This document shows, piece after piece, positions 1-6,712 of a stretch of 64,000 nucleotides of DNA. The DNA lies in the NCBI GenBank assembly GCA_015060625.1, contig SUYC01000003.1, forward strand, positions 186,001 through 250,000, written 5' to 3'. The notes below the pieces were generated by a model that saw only the letters and a list, made by a program, of their open reading frames with translations, was not told the DNA's origin and did not search any database. Source of the stretch: Xylanibacter ruminicola. Lineage in GTDB: Bacteria > Bacteroidota > Bacteroidia > Bacteroidales > Bacteroidaceae. Position 1 is the first letter of the stretch. Each line of letters starts with the position of its first letter. The position numbers and the translations under genes were made by a program.

Positions 1-1
1 T

Positions 2-67
2 ACCGGTGGCAATACCGGTGGTAGCACCGGGGGCAATGATTCGGGTGATGGTCCCAATGGAGACTAA
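2..67 (+). CDS. C-terminal tail of an HU-like DNA-binding protein (partial)
   Basis: Only the last 21 codons and the stop lie in the window. They encode a Gly/Asn/Thr-rich tail of repeated TGGNTGG-like units ending in GPNGD. The complete HU-like protein encoded at 58303-58869 on the other strand has the same kind of Gly/Asn/Thr tail and ends in the same GPNGD. I infer that this is the 3' end of a paralogue of that gene. It is followed by a tiny membrane peptide gene and an amidase gene on the same strand. The DNA-binding part is outside the window, so the assignment rests on the tail and the gene order. Confidence 0.6.
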   Translation, partial: TGGNTGGSTGGNDSGDGPNGD

Positions 68-73
68 AGCTTA

Positions 74-149
74 GCAGGGGGTTCCCCCCTGCAACCCCGT
101 TGGAGGGGTGAGTGTTTCTTTTAGTTCTTTTCTTTGCGCCAAAGAAAAG
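74..149 (+). other. Structured intergenic segment with two hairpins
   Basis: A perfect 8-bp stem (74-81 with 85-92, 3-nt loop) lies just after the HU-like stop. A second 10-bp stem (127-136 with 140-149, CTTTTCTTTG and its complement) precedes the next small gene. Neither is followed by a clear T run, so they may be processing or attenuation structures rather than terminators. Confidence 0.4.
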
Positions 150-184
150 GACAATAAAAAATAAATTTTAATAGCAGTAATTTT

Positions 185-289
185 ATGATTAGAGTAAATT
201 GGAATAGAGTAGCAAAAGTATTGCGCTTTGTAGCAACAGTGATTACAACAGTTCTGGGAACTATTGCCGTACAGTCATGCGCACAGTAA
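185..289 (+). CDS. Smalltalk-type tiny membrane/secreted protein (34 aa)
   Basis: ATG at 185 opens a 34-residue product with a basic N-terminus, a hydrophobic Ala/Val/Thr core (about residues 13-29) and a terminal SCAQ. It matches in size, layout and core the 33-aa product at 58027-58128 (both have A-T/S-V/I runs, then LG and SC). In Bacteroidota such peptides sit between an HU-family gene and an N-acetylmuramoyl-L-alanine amidase gene and are annotated 'smalltalk protein'; that is exactly this order. The 3' end overlaps the amidase start (277) by 13 bp in another frame, suggesting translational coupling. The cysteine near the end could be a lipidation site or only part of a membrane hairpin. 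No function is established as far as I know. Confidence 0.7.
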   Translation: MIRVNWNRVAKVLRFVATVITTVLGTIAVQSCAQ

Positions 290-714
290 ACTTGATTGTG
301 ATTCATTGCAGCGCCACGAAATGCAACAGGCGCTTCACGGTGAACGATTTGGAAAACTGTCATAATGCCCGATTCCATAACAAGGGCGTGGGCTATCACT
401 ACTACATAGAGCGTGATGGACAGGTGTTCCAAACCCGGTCGGAAGATGAGGTGGGCATGCACGCACGCCATTATAATGCCCACAGCATTGGTATCTGCTA
501 CGAAGGCGGATTGAACGAGAACGGCTTACCTGCCGACACCCGAACGCCAGCCCAGAAACAAACGCTCAGAGCATTGCTGCGTAGTTTGAAGTACGACTAC
601 CCGAATGCCAAGATCATTGGTCATCGCGACCTGCCATGGGTGGCAAAGGATTGTCCTTGTTTTGATGCTCGCGAGGAGTATCGTGATTTGCAGCCGCTTG
701 CACTTGAGCAGTAG
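277..714 (+). CDS. N-acetylmuramoyl-L-alanine amidase (T7-lysozyme/PGRP fold)
   Basis: 145-aa amidase_2-type enzyme expected to cleave the bond between MurNAc and L-Ala of peptidoglycan. His10 (IHCSAT), His116 (GHRDLP) and Cys126 or Cys128 (KDCPC) fit the three zinc ligands of T7 lysozyme, and Tyr40 and Lys124 fit its catalytic Tyr and Lys. The loop between GHRDL and the Cys is short compared with the 'NGNG...EEW' version I recall from Bacteroides. There is no signal peptide, so export would need a partner or cell lysis, as for phage-type amidases. The start overlaps the tiny membrane gene upstream, and a strong terminator follows. Host cell-wall or prophage-derived roles are both possible. 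Confidence 0.88.
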   Translation: MRTVNLIVIHCSATKCNRRFTVNDLENCHNARFHNKGVGYHYYIERDGQVFQTRSEDEVGMHARHYNAHSIGICYEGGLNENGLPADTRTPAQKQTLRALLRSLKYDYPNAKIIGHRDLPWVAKDCPCFDAREEYRDLQPLALEQ

Positions 715-723
715 GTCTTATTC

Positions 724-754
724 ATCCTCTCCCAATTGGGAGAGGATTTTTTTT
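724..754 (+). terminator. Rho-independent terminator after the amidase gene
   Basis: Near-perfect palindrome ATCCTCTCCCAATTGGGAGAGGAT at 724-747 is followed by a run of eight T residues (747-754). It closes the HU-like/smalltalk/amidase unit. Confidence 0.9.
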
Positions 755-766
755 GTCTCGATAATA

Positions 767-798
767 TTTGGCGCGTACAAAAAAAAGTAGTACCTTTG
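767..798 (+). promoter_or_regulatory. Bacteroidota promoter for map-tsaD
   Basis: -7 box TACCTTTG at 791-798 with TTTG at 767-770, 20 bp between them. This is the Bacteroidota primary sigma pattern (TTTG, 19-21 bp, TAnnTTTG). The map ATG lies about 30 bp downstream. Confidence 0.75.
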
Positions 799-827
799 CA
801 CCCAAATTTAATAATTAAATAGGTGAA

Positions 828-1694
828 ATGAGTGCATTTAAGAAAAAGAAAAGATGGCACTGCCTGCCAGGACAGGAACCTACAGAGATGGACAAAACCA
901 TCATGTACTGGGAGAACAAAGGTAAGCTGGTACCAACACGTGAACTGATTAAAACCCCAGAACAGATAGAAGGCATCCGTAAGGCGGGTGTGGTGAATAC
1001 CGCTGTGCTCGACGCAGTGGCCAAGGAGATTAAGGCTGGCATGAACACACTGGAGATCGACCAGATTTGTCGCAAGGTGTGCGAAGAGAACGGCGCTATC
1101 CCTGCTTGCTTGAACTACGAGGGATTCCCCATGAGTGTGTGCACCTCGATCAATGAGGTGGTGTGCCATGGTATCCCTAAGGAGGAGGATGTGCTTGAAG
1201 AGGGCGACATCATCAATGTGGACTTTACCACCATTCTGGATGGTTACTATGCCGACGCCAGTCGTATGTTTATCATTGGCAAGACCACGCCTGAGAAGGA
1301 ACAGCTGGTGCGCGTGGCCAAGGAGTGCTTGGAGATTGGTATGGAGGCCGCCAAGCCATATAGCTTTGTGGGTGACATCGGTCATGCCATCGAGAAGCAC
1401 TGTAAGAAATATGGCTATGGTATCGTTCGCGATCTGGCTGGACATGGCGTGGGACTGAAATTCCACGAGGAGCCCGACGTGGAGCACTATGGACATCGCG
1501 GCACTGGTATGCTGCTGGTGCCGGGTATGGTGTTCACCATCGAGCCTATGATTAACATGGGTACCTGGAAGGTGTTTATCGATGCCGACGACCCATACGG
1601 ATGGGAGGTGATTACCGAAGACGAACTGCCCAGCGCACAGTGGGAGCATACACTGGTGATGACAGAACATGGTGTAGAGATACTGACGTACTAA
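828..1694 (+). CDS. map: Methionine aminopeptidase, type I
   Basis: 288-aa metalloprotease that removes the initiator Met from nascent proteins. The full metal and substrate set is visible by position: His114 (VCHGIP), Asp132 and Asp143 (VDFTTILDGYYADAS), His206 (GHGVG), His213 (FHEEP), Glu239 (FTIEP) and Glu273 (WEHT). A 40-residue N-terminal extension with a Lys-rich start and WHCLPGQ precedes the catalytic domain; only one Cys is present, so it is not a SEC-C zinc motif. It is the first gene of a tight pair: tsaD starts 2 nt after the stop. Confidence 0.96.
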   Translation: MSAFKKKKRWHCLPGQEPTEMDKTIMYWENKGKLVPTRELIKTPEQIEGIRKAGVVNTAVLDAVAKEIKAGMNTLEIDQICRKVCEENGAIPACLNYEGFPMSVCTSINEVVCHGIPKEEDVLEEGDIINVDFTTILDGYYADASRMFIIGKTTPEKEQLVRVAKECLEIGMEAAKPYSFVGDIGHAIEKHCKKYGYGIVRDLAGHGVGLKFHEEPDVEHYGHRGTGMLLVPGMVFTIEPMINMGTWKVFIDADDPYGWEVITEDELPSAQWEHTLVMTEHGVEILTY

Positions 1695-1695
1695 G

Positions 1696-2721
1696 ATGAA
1701 GGATATATATATATTAGGTATAGAAAGCTCGTGTGATGATACTTCGGCAGCTGTACTGAAGAATGGTATTCTGCTGTCGAACGTCACAGCATCGCAGGCT
1801 GTGCACGAGGCTTATGGTGGGGTGGTGCCTGAATTGGCATCGCGCGCTCACCAACAGAATGTGGTGCCTGTAGTGGATCAGGCCATCAAAAAGGCTGGTA
1901 TCACTAAGGAACAGTTGACGGCTATCGCTTTTACCCGCGGACCAGGACTGATGGGGTCGCTGTTGGTTGGCGTTAGTTTCGCTAAGGGATTTGCGCGTTC
2001 GCTGGGAATCCCTATGATTGATGTGAACCATCTGCAGGGACATGTGATGGCGCATTTCATCAAGGAGAGCGAAGACGATCAGCATCAGCCACCATTGCCA
2101 TTCCTATGCCTGTTGGTATCGGGCGGAAACTCGCAGATTGTGAAGGTGAATGCCTACAACGATATGGAGGTGCTCGGACAGACTATCGACGATGCCGCAG
2201 GTGAGGCTATCGACAAATGTTCGAAGGTGATGGGACTGGGTTATCCCGGTGGTCCTATCATCGACCGACTGGCGCGTCAGGGTAATCCTAAGGCTTATCA
2301 GTTTGCCGAGCCAAATATCCCAGGACTGGATTATAGTTTCTCGGGACTGAAGACTTCGTTCCTGTATTCGATGCAGAAATGGGTGGCCGAGGATCCCGAC
2401 TTTATTGAGAAGCATAAGGAGGATATCGCTGCCTCGTTGGAGTGGACCATTGTGGATATCCTGATGAAGAAGTTGAAGAAGGCCGTGAAGCAGACGGGTA
2501 TCACGCATGTGGCTGTGGCTGGTGGTGTGAGTGCCAACAACGGACTGCGCAATGCGTTCTATGATGCCGAGAAGCGTTATGGTTGGACGATTTATATCCC
2601 CAAGTTCAGCTATACGACCGATAATGCGGCTATGATTGGTATCGTGGGCTATTATAAGTATCAGGACAAACAGTTCTGCTCGATCGATGCGCCCGCGTTC
2701 TCGAAAGTCACATTTAAGTAA
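1696..2721 (+). CDS. tsaD: tRNA N6-adenosine threonylcarbamoyltransferase
   Basis: 341-aa Kae1/TsaD-family protein that transfers threonylcarbamoyl from TC-AMP to A37 of ANN-decoding tRNAs in the t6A pathway, with TsaB and TsaE encoded elsewhere. The N-terminal ATPase-fold motif GIESSCDDTS, the metal-binding NHLQGH, the glycine-rich VSGGNSQ and AVAGGVSANNGLR motifs, and the terminal TDNAAMIG are all visible. Length is normal. It is almost certainly co-transcribed with map. Confidence 0.97.
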   Translation: MKDIYILGIESSCDDTSAAVLKNGILLSNVTASQAVHEAYGGVVPELASRAHQQNVVPVVDQAIKKAGITKEQLTAIAFTRGPGLMGSLLVGVSFAKGFARSLGIPMIDVNHLQGHVMAHFIKESEDDQHQPPLPFLCLLVSGGNSQIVKVNAYNDMEVLGQTIDDAAGEAIDKCSKVMGLGYPGGPIIDRLARQGNPKAYQFAEPNIPGLDYSFSGLKTSFLYSMQKWVAEDPDFIEKHKEDIAASLEWTIVDILMKKLKKAVKQTGITHVAVAGGVSANNGLRNAFYDAEKRYGWTIYIPKFSYTTDNAAMIGIVGYYKYQDKQFCSIDAPAFSKVTFK

Positions 2722-2732
2722 TAATAATAACT

Positions 2733-2757
2733 AACACAGAGGTAGTATCTCTGTGTT
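2733..2757 (+). terminator. Possible weak terminator or processing hairpin
   Basis: A perfect 9-bp stem (AACACAGAG with CTCTGTGTT, 7-nt loop) lies between tsaD and pncC. It is followed by an A-rich stretch, not a T run, so it may be a processing site rather than a terminator. Confidence 0.4.
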
Positions 2758-2773
2758 GAAAATAAAATAAAAC

Positions 2774-3289
2774 ATGGATTTTGAAAGTAAGATTACAAGT
2801 AGAGAGGTAAGTGAGATTCTTTGGGAGACTGAGAAGACGGTTGGTACTGCTGAGAGCTGTACTGGTGGTCGTATCGCCGAGGCTATCATCTCGGTGCCTG
2901 GCGCATCAAAGTATTTCAAGGGTGGCATTATCTCATATGTGAACGAGATAAAGGAGAATCTGTTGGGCGTTGATCATCAGTTGCTCGAAGAGAAAACCGC
3001 TGTGTGTGAGGATGTTGCAATAGCTATGGTAAAGGGAGCATGCAAGGCGCTGAATACCGATTATGCTATCGCTGCTACAGGTATCGCAGGTCCTACCGGT
3101 GGAACCAAAGAGATACCCGTCGGCACTATCTGGTTGGCATGTGGAAGCCCTGAAAAAATTGTGACGATGAAGCTTGAAGAAGACTTCGGTCGCGACATTA
3201 ATCTGGCTATCGCAACCAATCGCGCGATGGAGATGTTTTTGGGCTTTTTGAAGGAAGAAGATGCCCCCAGACCTGTGCGAGAAGGTTAA
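2774..3289 (+). CDS. pncC: CinA C-terminal family protein, nicotinamide-nucleotide amidohydrolase
   Basis: 171-aa stand-alone CinA C-terminal domain. The family (PncC) deamidates nicotinamide mononucleotide to nicotinate mononucleotide in NAD recycling. The catalytic-region motif TAESCTGGRIAE (about residues 24-35) and the GIAGPTGGTKEIPVGTIW loop (about 109-126) are intact. There is no N-terminal molybdopterin-binding-like CinA domain, as is usual for PncC. It lies between tsaD and the ribosomal-protein operon and has its own spacer on both sides. Confidence 0.9.
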   Translation: MDFESKITSREVSEILWETEKTVGTAESCTGGRIAEAIISVPGASKYFKGGIISYVNEIKENLLGVDHQLLEEKTAVCEDVAIAMVKGACKALNTDYAIAATGIAGPTGGTKEIPVGTIWLACGSPEKIVTMKLEEDFGRDINLAIATNRAMEMFLGFLKEEDAPRPVREG

Positions 3290-3348
3290 AAATTATTAAT
3301 TCTTTAATTTTCCAGTCGTGTAATTATCTGAATCTCAATAAAATTGTG

Positions 3349-3356
3349 TAATTTTG
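3349..3356 (+). promoter_or_regulatory. Promoter -7 box for rpmB-rpmG
   Basis: TAATTTTG followed by CA, about 50 bp before the rpmB start. No convincing -33 box is visible at the expected distance. Confidence 0.55.
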
Positions 3357-3408
3357 CACGCTGTTTGGAATAAGTAAGTGTAAATCACAAGTAAAAAGGT
3401 AGATAGAA

Positions 3409-3672
3409 ATGTCTAAGATTTGTCAAATTACAGGAAAGAAGGCACAGATAGGTTGCAATGTGTCTCACTCAAAGCACCGTACAAAGAGAAGCTTTGATGT
3501 AAACCTTTTCAGCAAGAAGTTCTACTATGTAGAGGAGGGTTGCTGGATTCAGTTGAAGATTAGCGCTGCTGGTCTTCGTATGATCAATAAAGTAGGTCTG
3601 GATGCTGCCTTGAAGCAGGCTGTTGCCAAAGGATTTGTAGACTGGAAGGACATTAAAGTGATAGGAGATTAA
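3409..3672 (+). CDS. rpmB: 50S ribosomal protein L28
   Basis: 87-aa basic protein of the large ribosomal subunit. The start [21 protein letters not shown] and the mid-region [15 protein letters not shown] are typical of bacterial L28. It is the first gene of a three-gene operon with rpmG (4-nt gap) and a DUF4295 gene. Confidence 0.96.
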   Translation: MSKICQITGKKAQIGCNVSHSKHRTKRSFDVNLFSKKFYYVEEGCWIQLKISAAGLRMINKVGLDAALKQAVAKGFVDWKDIKVIGD

Positions 3673-3676
3673 GATC

Positions 3677-3868
3677 ATGGCAAGTAAGAAAGCAAAAGGT
3701 AATCGCGTTCAGGTAATCCTGGAGTGCACCGAGCACAAGAATAGTGGTATGCCAGGCATTAGCCGCTATGTGACTACAAAGAATCGTAAGAATACGCCAG
3801 AGCGTATGGAACTGATGAAGTATAACCCAATCCTGAAGAAGATGACTCTTCACAAGGAGATTAAATAA
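3677..3868 (+). CDS. rpmG: 50S ribosomal protein L33
   Basis: 63-aa large-subunit protein. It carries the L33 signature [14 protein letters not shown]...[22 protein letters not shown]. Only one cysteine is present, so this is the zinc-independent (C-minus) form rather than a CXXC form. It follows rpmB by 4 nt. Confidence 0.95.
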   Translation: MASKKAKGNRVQVILECTEHKNSGMPGISRYVTTKNRKNTPERMELMKYNPILKKMTLHKEIK

Positions 3869-3880
3869 TACGACTGAAGT

Positions 3881-4036
3881 ATGGCAAAGAAAACCGTCGC
3901 TACCCTCCACGAAGGCTCAAAGGATGGTCGCGCTTACACAAAGGTAATCAAGATGGTTAAGAGCCCAAAGACTGGTGCTTACATCTTTGATGAGCAGATG
4001 GTTCCCAACGAGGCCGTTAAGGACTTTTTCAAGTAA
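3881..4036 (+). CDS. DUF4295 family small ribosome-linked protein (51 aa)
   Basis: ATG at 3881 opens a 51-residue basic protein beginning MAKKTVATLHEGSKDGRAYTK and ending AVKDFFK. DUF4295 proteins are about 50 aa, restricted to Bacteroidota, and regularly follow rpmG. The position, 12 bp after rpmG and before the operon terminator, suggests a ribosome-associated role, which is inference. It is short enough to be missed by ORF callers. Confidence 0.88.
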   Translation: MAKKTVATLHEGSKDGRAYTKVIKMVKSPKTGAYIFDEQMVPNEAVKDFFK

Positions 4037-4094
4037 ACGGCTCTTGCCGCTTACTGTCGAAGGGACGTAAGTAAATACAAAATAAAAGAAATTA

Positions 4095-4127
4095 GAGGTC
4101 GCAAGGAAATTTGCGGCCTCTTTTTTT
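4095..4127 (+). terminator. Terminator of the rpmB-rpmG-DUF4295 operon
   Basis: GAGGTCGCAA pairs with TTGCGGCCTC (4095-4104 with 4111-4120, one G-T pair) and is followed by seven T residues. Confidence 0.9.
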
Positions 4128-4156
4128 GGTTGTGTCGTAAATTATGCCTATCTTTG
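4125..4156 (+). promoter_or_regulatory. Promoter for ftsY-rimO-HU operon
   Basis: -7 box TATCTTTG at 4149-4156 with TTTG at 4125-4128 (20-bp spacing). The -33 box overlaps the T run of the preceding terminator, so termination and initiation signals are nested. Confidence 0.65.
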
Positions 4157-4175
4157 CAATCGAAAATATTGCAAT

Positions 4176-5129
4176 ATGGGATTATTTGGATTTTTTAGTA
4201 AGGACAAGAAGGAGACACTCGACAAGGGATTAGAGAAGACTAAGACGAGTGTGTTCGATAAACTGACTCGTGCTATAGCCGGTAAGTCGAAGGTTGATGA
4301 TGATGTTTTGGATAATCTTGAAGAGGTGCTCATCACCAGTGATGTGGGTGTTGACACAACGTTGAAGATTATTCAGCGCATCGAGGAGCGTGTGGCTCGC
4401 GATAAGTATGTCAGCACTTCGGAACTTAACAAGATTCTCCGTGAGGAGATTGCTGAGCTGTTGGCCGAGAATAATTCGGATGATAACGATAATTGGGATT
4501 TGCCCTCTGACCACAAACCTTATGTGATTTTGGTGGTTGGTGTGAACGGAGTGGGCAAGACCACAACCATAGGTAAGCTGGCCTGGCAGTTCAAGCAGGC
4601 TGGCAAGAAAGTTTATTTAGGTGCTGCCGACACCTTCCGTGCTGCTGCCGTGGATCAGTTGTGTATCTGGGGCGAGCGAGTAGGGGTGCCTGTGATTAAG
4701 CAGCAGATGGGTAGCGACCCTGCCAGTGTGGCATTTGATACCCTGCAGAGTGCCAAGGCCAATGGTGCCGACGTGGTGCTGATAGATACCGCAGGCCGAC
4801 TGCACAACAAAGTGGGCTTGATGAACGAGCTGAAGAAAATTAAGGAGGTGATGAAGAAGGTGCTGCCTGAGGCTCCCGACGAGGTGATGCTGGTGCTGGA
4901 TGGCTCTACCGGTCAGAACGCCTTCGAACAGGCCAAGCAGTTTGCTGCTGTGACCCAGATTACCTCGCTGGCCATCACCAAGCTTGATGGTACTGCCAAG
5001 GGTGGCGTTGTGATTGGTATTTCCGATCAGCTGAAAGTGCCTGTGAAATATATCGGACTGGGTGAGGGTATGACCGATCTCCAGTTGTTTAATAAACGTC
5101 AGTTTGTAGATTCGCTGTTCAATGAGTAA
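4176..5129 (+). CDS. ftsY: Signal recognition particle receptor FtsY
   Basis: 317-aa SRP GTPase that docks SRP-ribosome complexes at the inner membrane. The N domain (about 1-100) is followed by the G domain with GVNGVGKTTTIGKLA (P-loop), DTFRAAAVDQL, DTAGR and TKLDGTAKGG. There is no long acidic A domain, only a short N-terminal segment starting MGLFGFFSK, which could give membrane contact. The last 8 bp overlap rimO, indicating translational coupling. Confidence 0.96.
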   Translation: MGLFGFFSKDKKETLDKGLEKTKTSVFDKLTRAIAGKSKVDDDVLDNLEEVLITSDVGVDTTLKIIQRIEERVARDKYVSTSELNKILREEIAELLAENNSDDNDNWDLPSDHKPYVILVVGVNGVGKTTTIGKLAWQFKQAGKKVYLGAADTFRAAAVDQLCIWGERVGVPVIKQQMGSDPASVAFDTLQSAKANGADVVLIDTAGRLHNKVGLMNELKKIKEVMKKVLPEAPDEVMLVLDGSTGQNAFEQAKQFAAVTQITSLAITKLDGTAKGGVVIGISDQLKVPVKYIGLGEGMTDLQLFNKRQFVDSLFNE

Positions 5130-6435
5130 GACGATAGATATCATATCTCTGGGATGCTCAAAGAATCTGGTTGACAGCGAGACTCTGATGGGCTTGATGG
5201 AGGCCAATGGCTATCAGTGCACACACGATAGCGACGACCCGCAGGGTGAAATCGTGGTTGTTAATACCTGTGGCTTTATCAACGATGCCAAGGAGGAGAG
5301 TATCAACACCATCCTGGAGTTTGCTCAGGCCAAGACCGAAGGTCGCATCGAGAAGCTCTTTGTGATGGGCTGCTTGTCGGAGCGTTATCTGGCTGATTTG
5401 GAAGCAGAGATTCCCGAGGTGGATGGCTGGTACGGCAAGTTTAATTATAAGAAACTGTTGAACGACCTGAAGGGTGAGGATTATAACGCTTGCGAGGGTA
5501 GGCGCCATATCACCACTCCCCGTCATTATGCTTATATCAAGATTAGCGAGGGTTGCGATCGCCACTGTGCCTATTGCGCCATCCCGCTGATTACCGGTAA
5601 GCATCAGAGTCGCCCCATGCAGGAAATTCTCGACGAGGTGCGTTATCTGGTTAGTCAGGGCACCAAAGAGTTTAATGTGATTGCCCAGGAGCTGACCTAT
5701 TACGGTGTGGATCTTGATGGCAAGCAGCATATCGCCGAGCTGATAGAGCAGATGGCCGACATCCCTGGCGTGGAATGGATTCGCTTGCATTATGCTTATC
5801 CCACGCACTTCCCTTGGGATTTGTTGCGCGTGATTCGCGAAAAGCAGAATGTTTGTAAATATCTGGATATCGCACTCCAGCATGTGTCCGACCGCATGCT
5901 CACCCGTATGCGTCGCCACGTAACCAAGGAGGAAACCTATGAACTGGTTCGTCGCATGCGCGAAGAGGTGCCTGGCATGCACATCCGCACCACCTTGATG
6001 GTTGGTTTCCCAGGTGAGACCGACGAGGATTTTGAGGAGCTCAAGGCCTTTGTCAAGTGGGCTCGTTTTGAGCGTATGGGTGCTTTCGCTTATTCGGAAG
6101 AAGAGGGAACCTATTCGGCCGATAATTTCGAGGATGATGTGCCCGAGGATGTGAAACAGAGTCGCCTTGACAAGCTGATGCGTATCCAGCAGAATATCAG
6201 CGCCGAACTCGAAGCTGAGAAAGTTGGCAAGGTGTTCAAGGTGATTATCGACAGGCGCGAAGGCGATTATTATATCGGTCGTACAGAGTTCTGTTCGCCC
6301 GAAGTCGATCCCGAAGTGCTGATTCCTGCTACTGAGGCAAAACTCGCCATCGGTAACTTCTATGACGTGTTGATTACAGATTCGGAAGAATTTGATTTAT
6401 ATGGAACCACAATCATTAAAACATATGAACAATAA
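5122..6435 (+). CDS. rimO: Ribosomal protein uS12 methylthiotransferase
   Basis: 437-aa radical-SAM enzyme that methylthiolates the conserved Asp of ribosomal protein S12. The N-terminal UPF0004 domain has the three cluster cysteines Cys12, Cys50 and Cys84. The radical-SAM motif CDRHCAYC gives Cys145, Cys149 and Cys152. A C-terminal TRAM domain follows (about 370-437). It overlaps ftsY by 8 bp at its start and the HU gene by 11 bp at its end. Confidence 0.95.
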   Translation: MSKTIDIISLGCSKNLVDSETLMGLMEANGYQCTHDSDDPQGEIVVVNTCGFINDAKEESINTILEFAQAKTEGRIEKLFVMGCLSERYLADLEAEIPEVDGWYGKFNYKKLLNDLKGEDYNACEGRRHITTPRHYAYIKISEGCDRHCAYCAIPLITGKHQSRPMQEILDEVRYLVSQGTKEFNVIAQELTYYGVDLDGKQHIAELIEQMADIPGVEWIRLHYAYPTHFPWDLLRVIREKQNVCKYLDIALQHVSDRMLTRMRRHVTKEETYELVRRMREEVPGMHIRTTLMVGFPGETDEDFEELKAFVKWARFERMGAFAYSEEEGTYSADNFEDDVPEDVKQSRLDKLMRIQQNISAELEAEKVGKVFKVIIDRREGDYYIGRTEFCSPEVDPEVLIPATEAKLAIGNFYDVLITDSEEFDLYGTTIIKTYEQ

Positions 6436-6712
6436 AGACTTTATAACAGAATTGGCTCAACGCACGGGTTACTCGGCTGATGAAACCCAGCAGTTTGTGA
6501 ATTGCGTAGTTGATGCCATGGGCGACCATTTCCAGGACGACGACTCGGTGCTGATACCTACCTTCGGTACATTCGAGGTTAAAAAGAAGATGGAACGCAT
6601 CATGGTTAACCCTTCTACTGGACAGCGTATGCTGGTACCCCCAAAATTGGTGCTTACATTTAAGCCTAATGTCAGTTGGAAAGAACGTGTAAAGAATGGA
6701 GGAGCCGAGTGA
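6425..6712 (+). CDS. HU-family DNA-binding protein
   Basis: 95-aa protein with the HU/IHF fold: N-terminal helices ([26 protein letters not shown]), then the [20 protein letters not shown] arm with the expected NPSTG turn, and a short C-terminal helix. I chose the ATG at 6425 because it aligns with the HU N-terminus; an in-frame upstream start at 6392 would lie deep in rimO. It overlaps the 3' end of rimO by 11 bp and shares one base with the start of the following HU/LysM gene, so the three are very likely translated together. Confidence 0.9.
   Translation: MNNKDFITELAQRTGYSADETQQFVNCVVDAMGDHFQDDDSVLIPTFGTFEVKKKMERIMVNPSTGQRMLVPPKLVLTFKPNVSWKERVKNGGAE

Noticed and set aside
1..714. Complete prophage at the left edge
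   Set aside because: The amidase and HU-like tail resemble phage genes, but no structural, integrase or holin genes are adjacent; map and other core genes follow after a terminator.
621..1787. 388-aa minus-strand ORF across map
   Set aside because: It runs over the terminator at 724 and the promoter at 791 and lies opposite intact methionine aminopeptidase; the product is His/Leu-rich without motifs.
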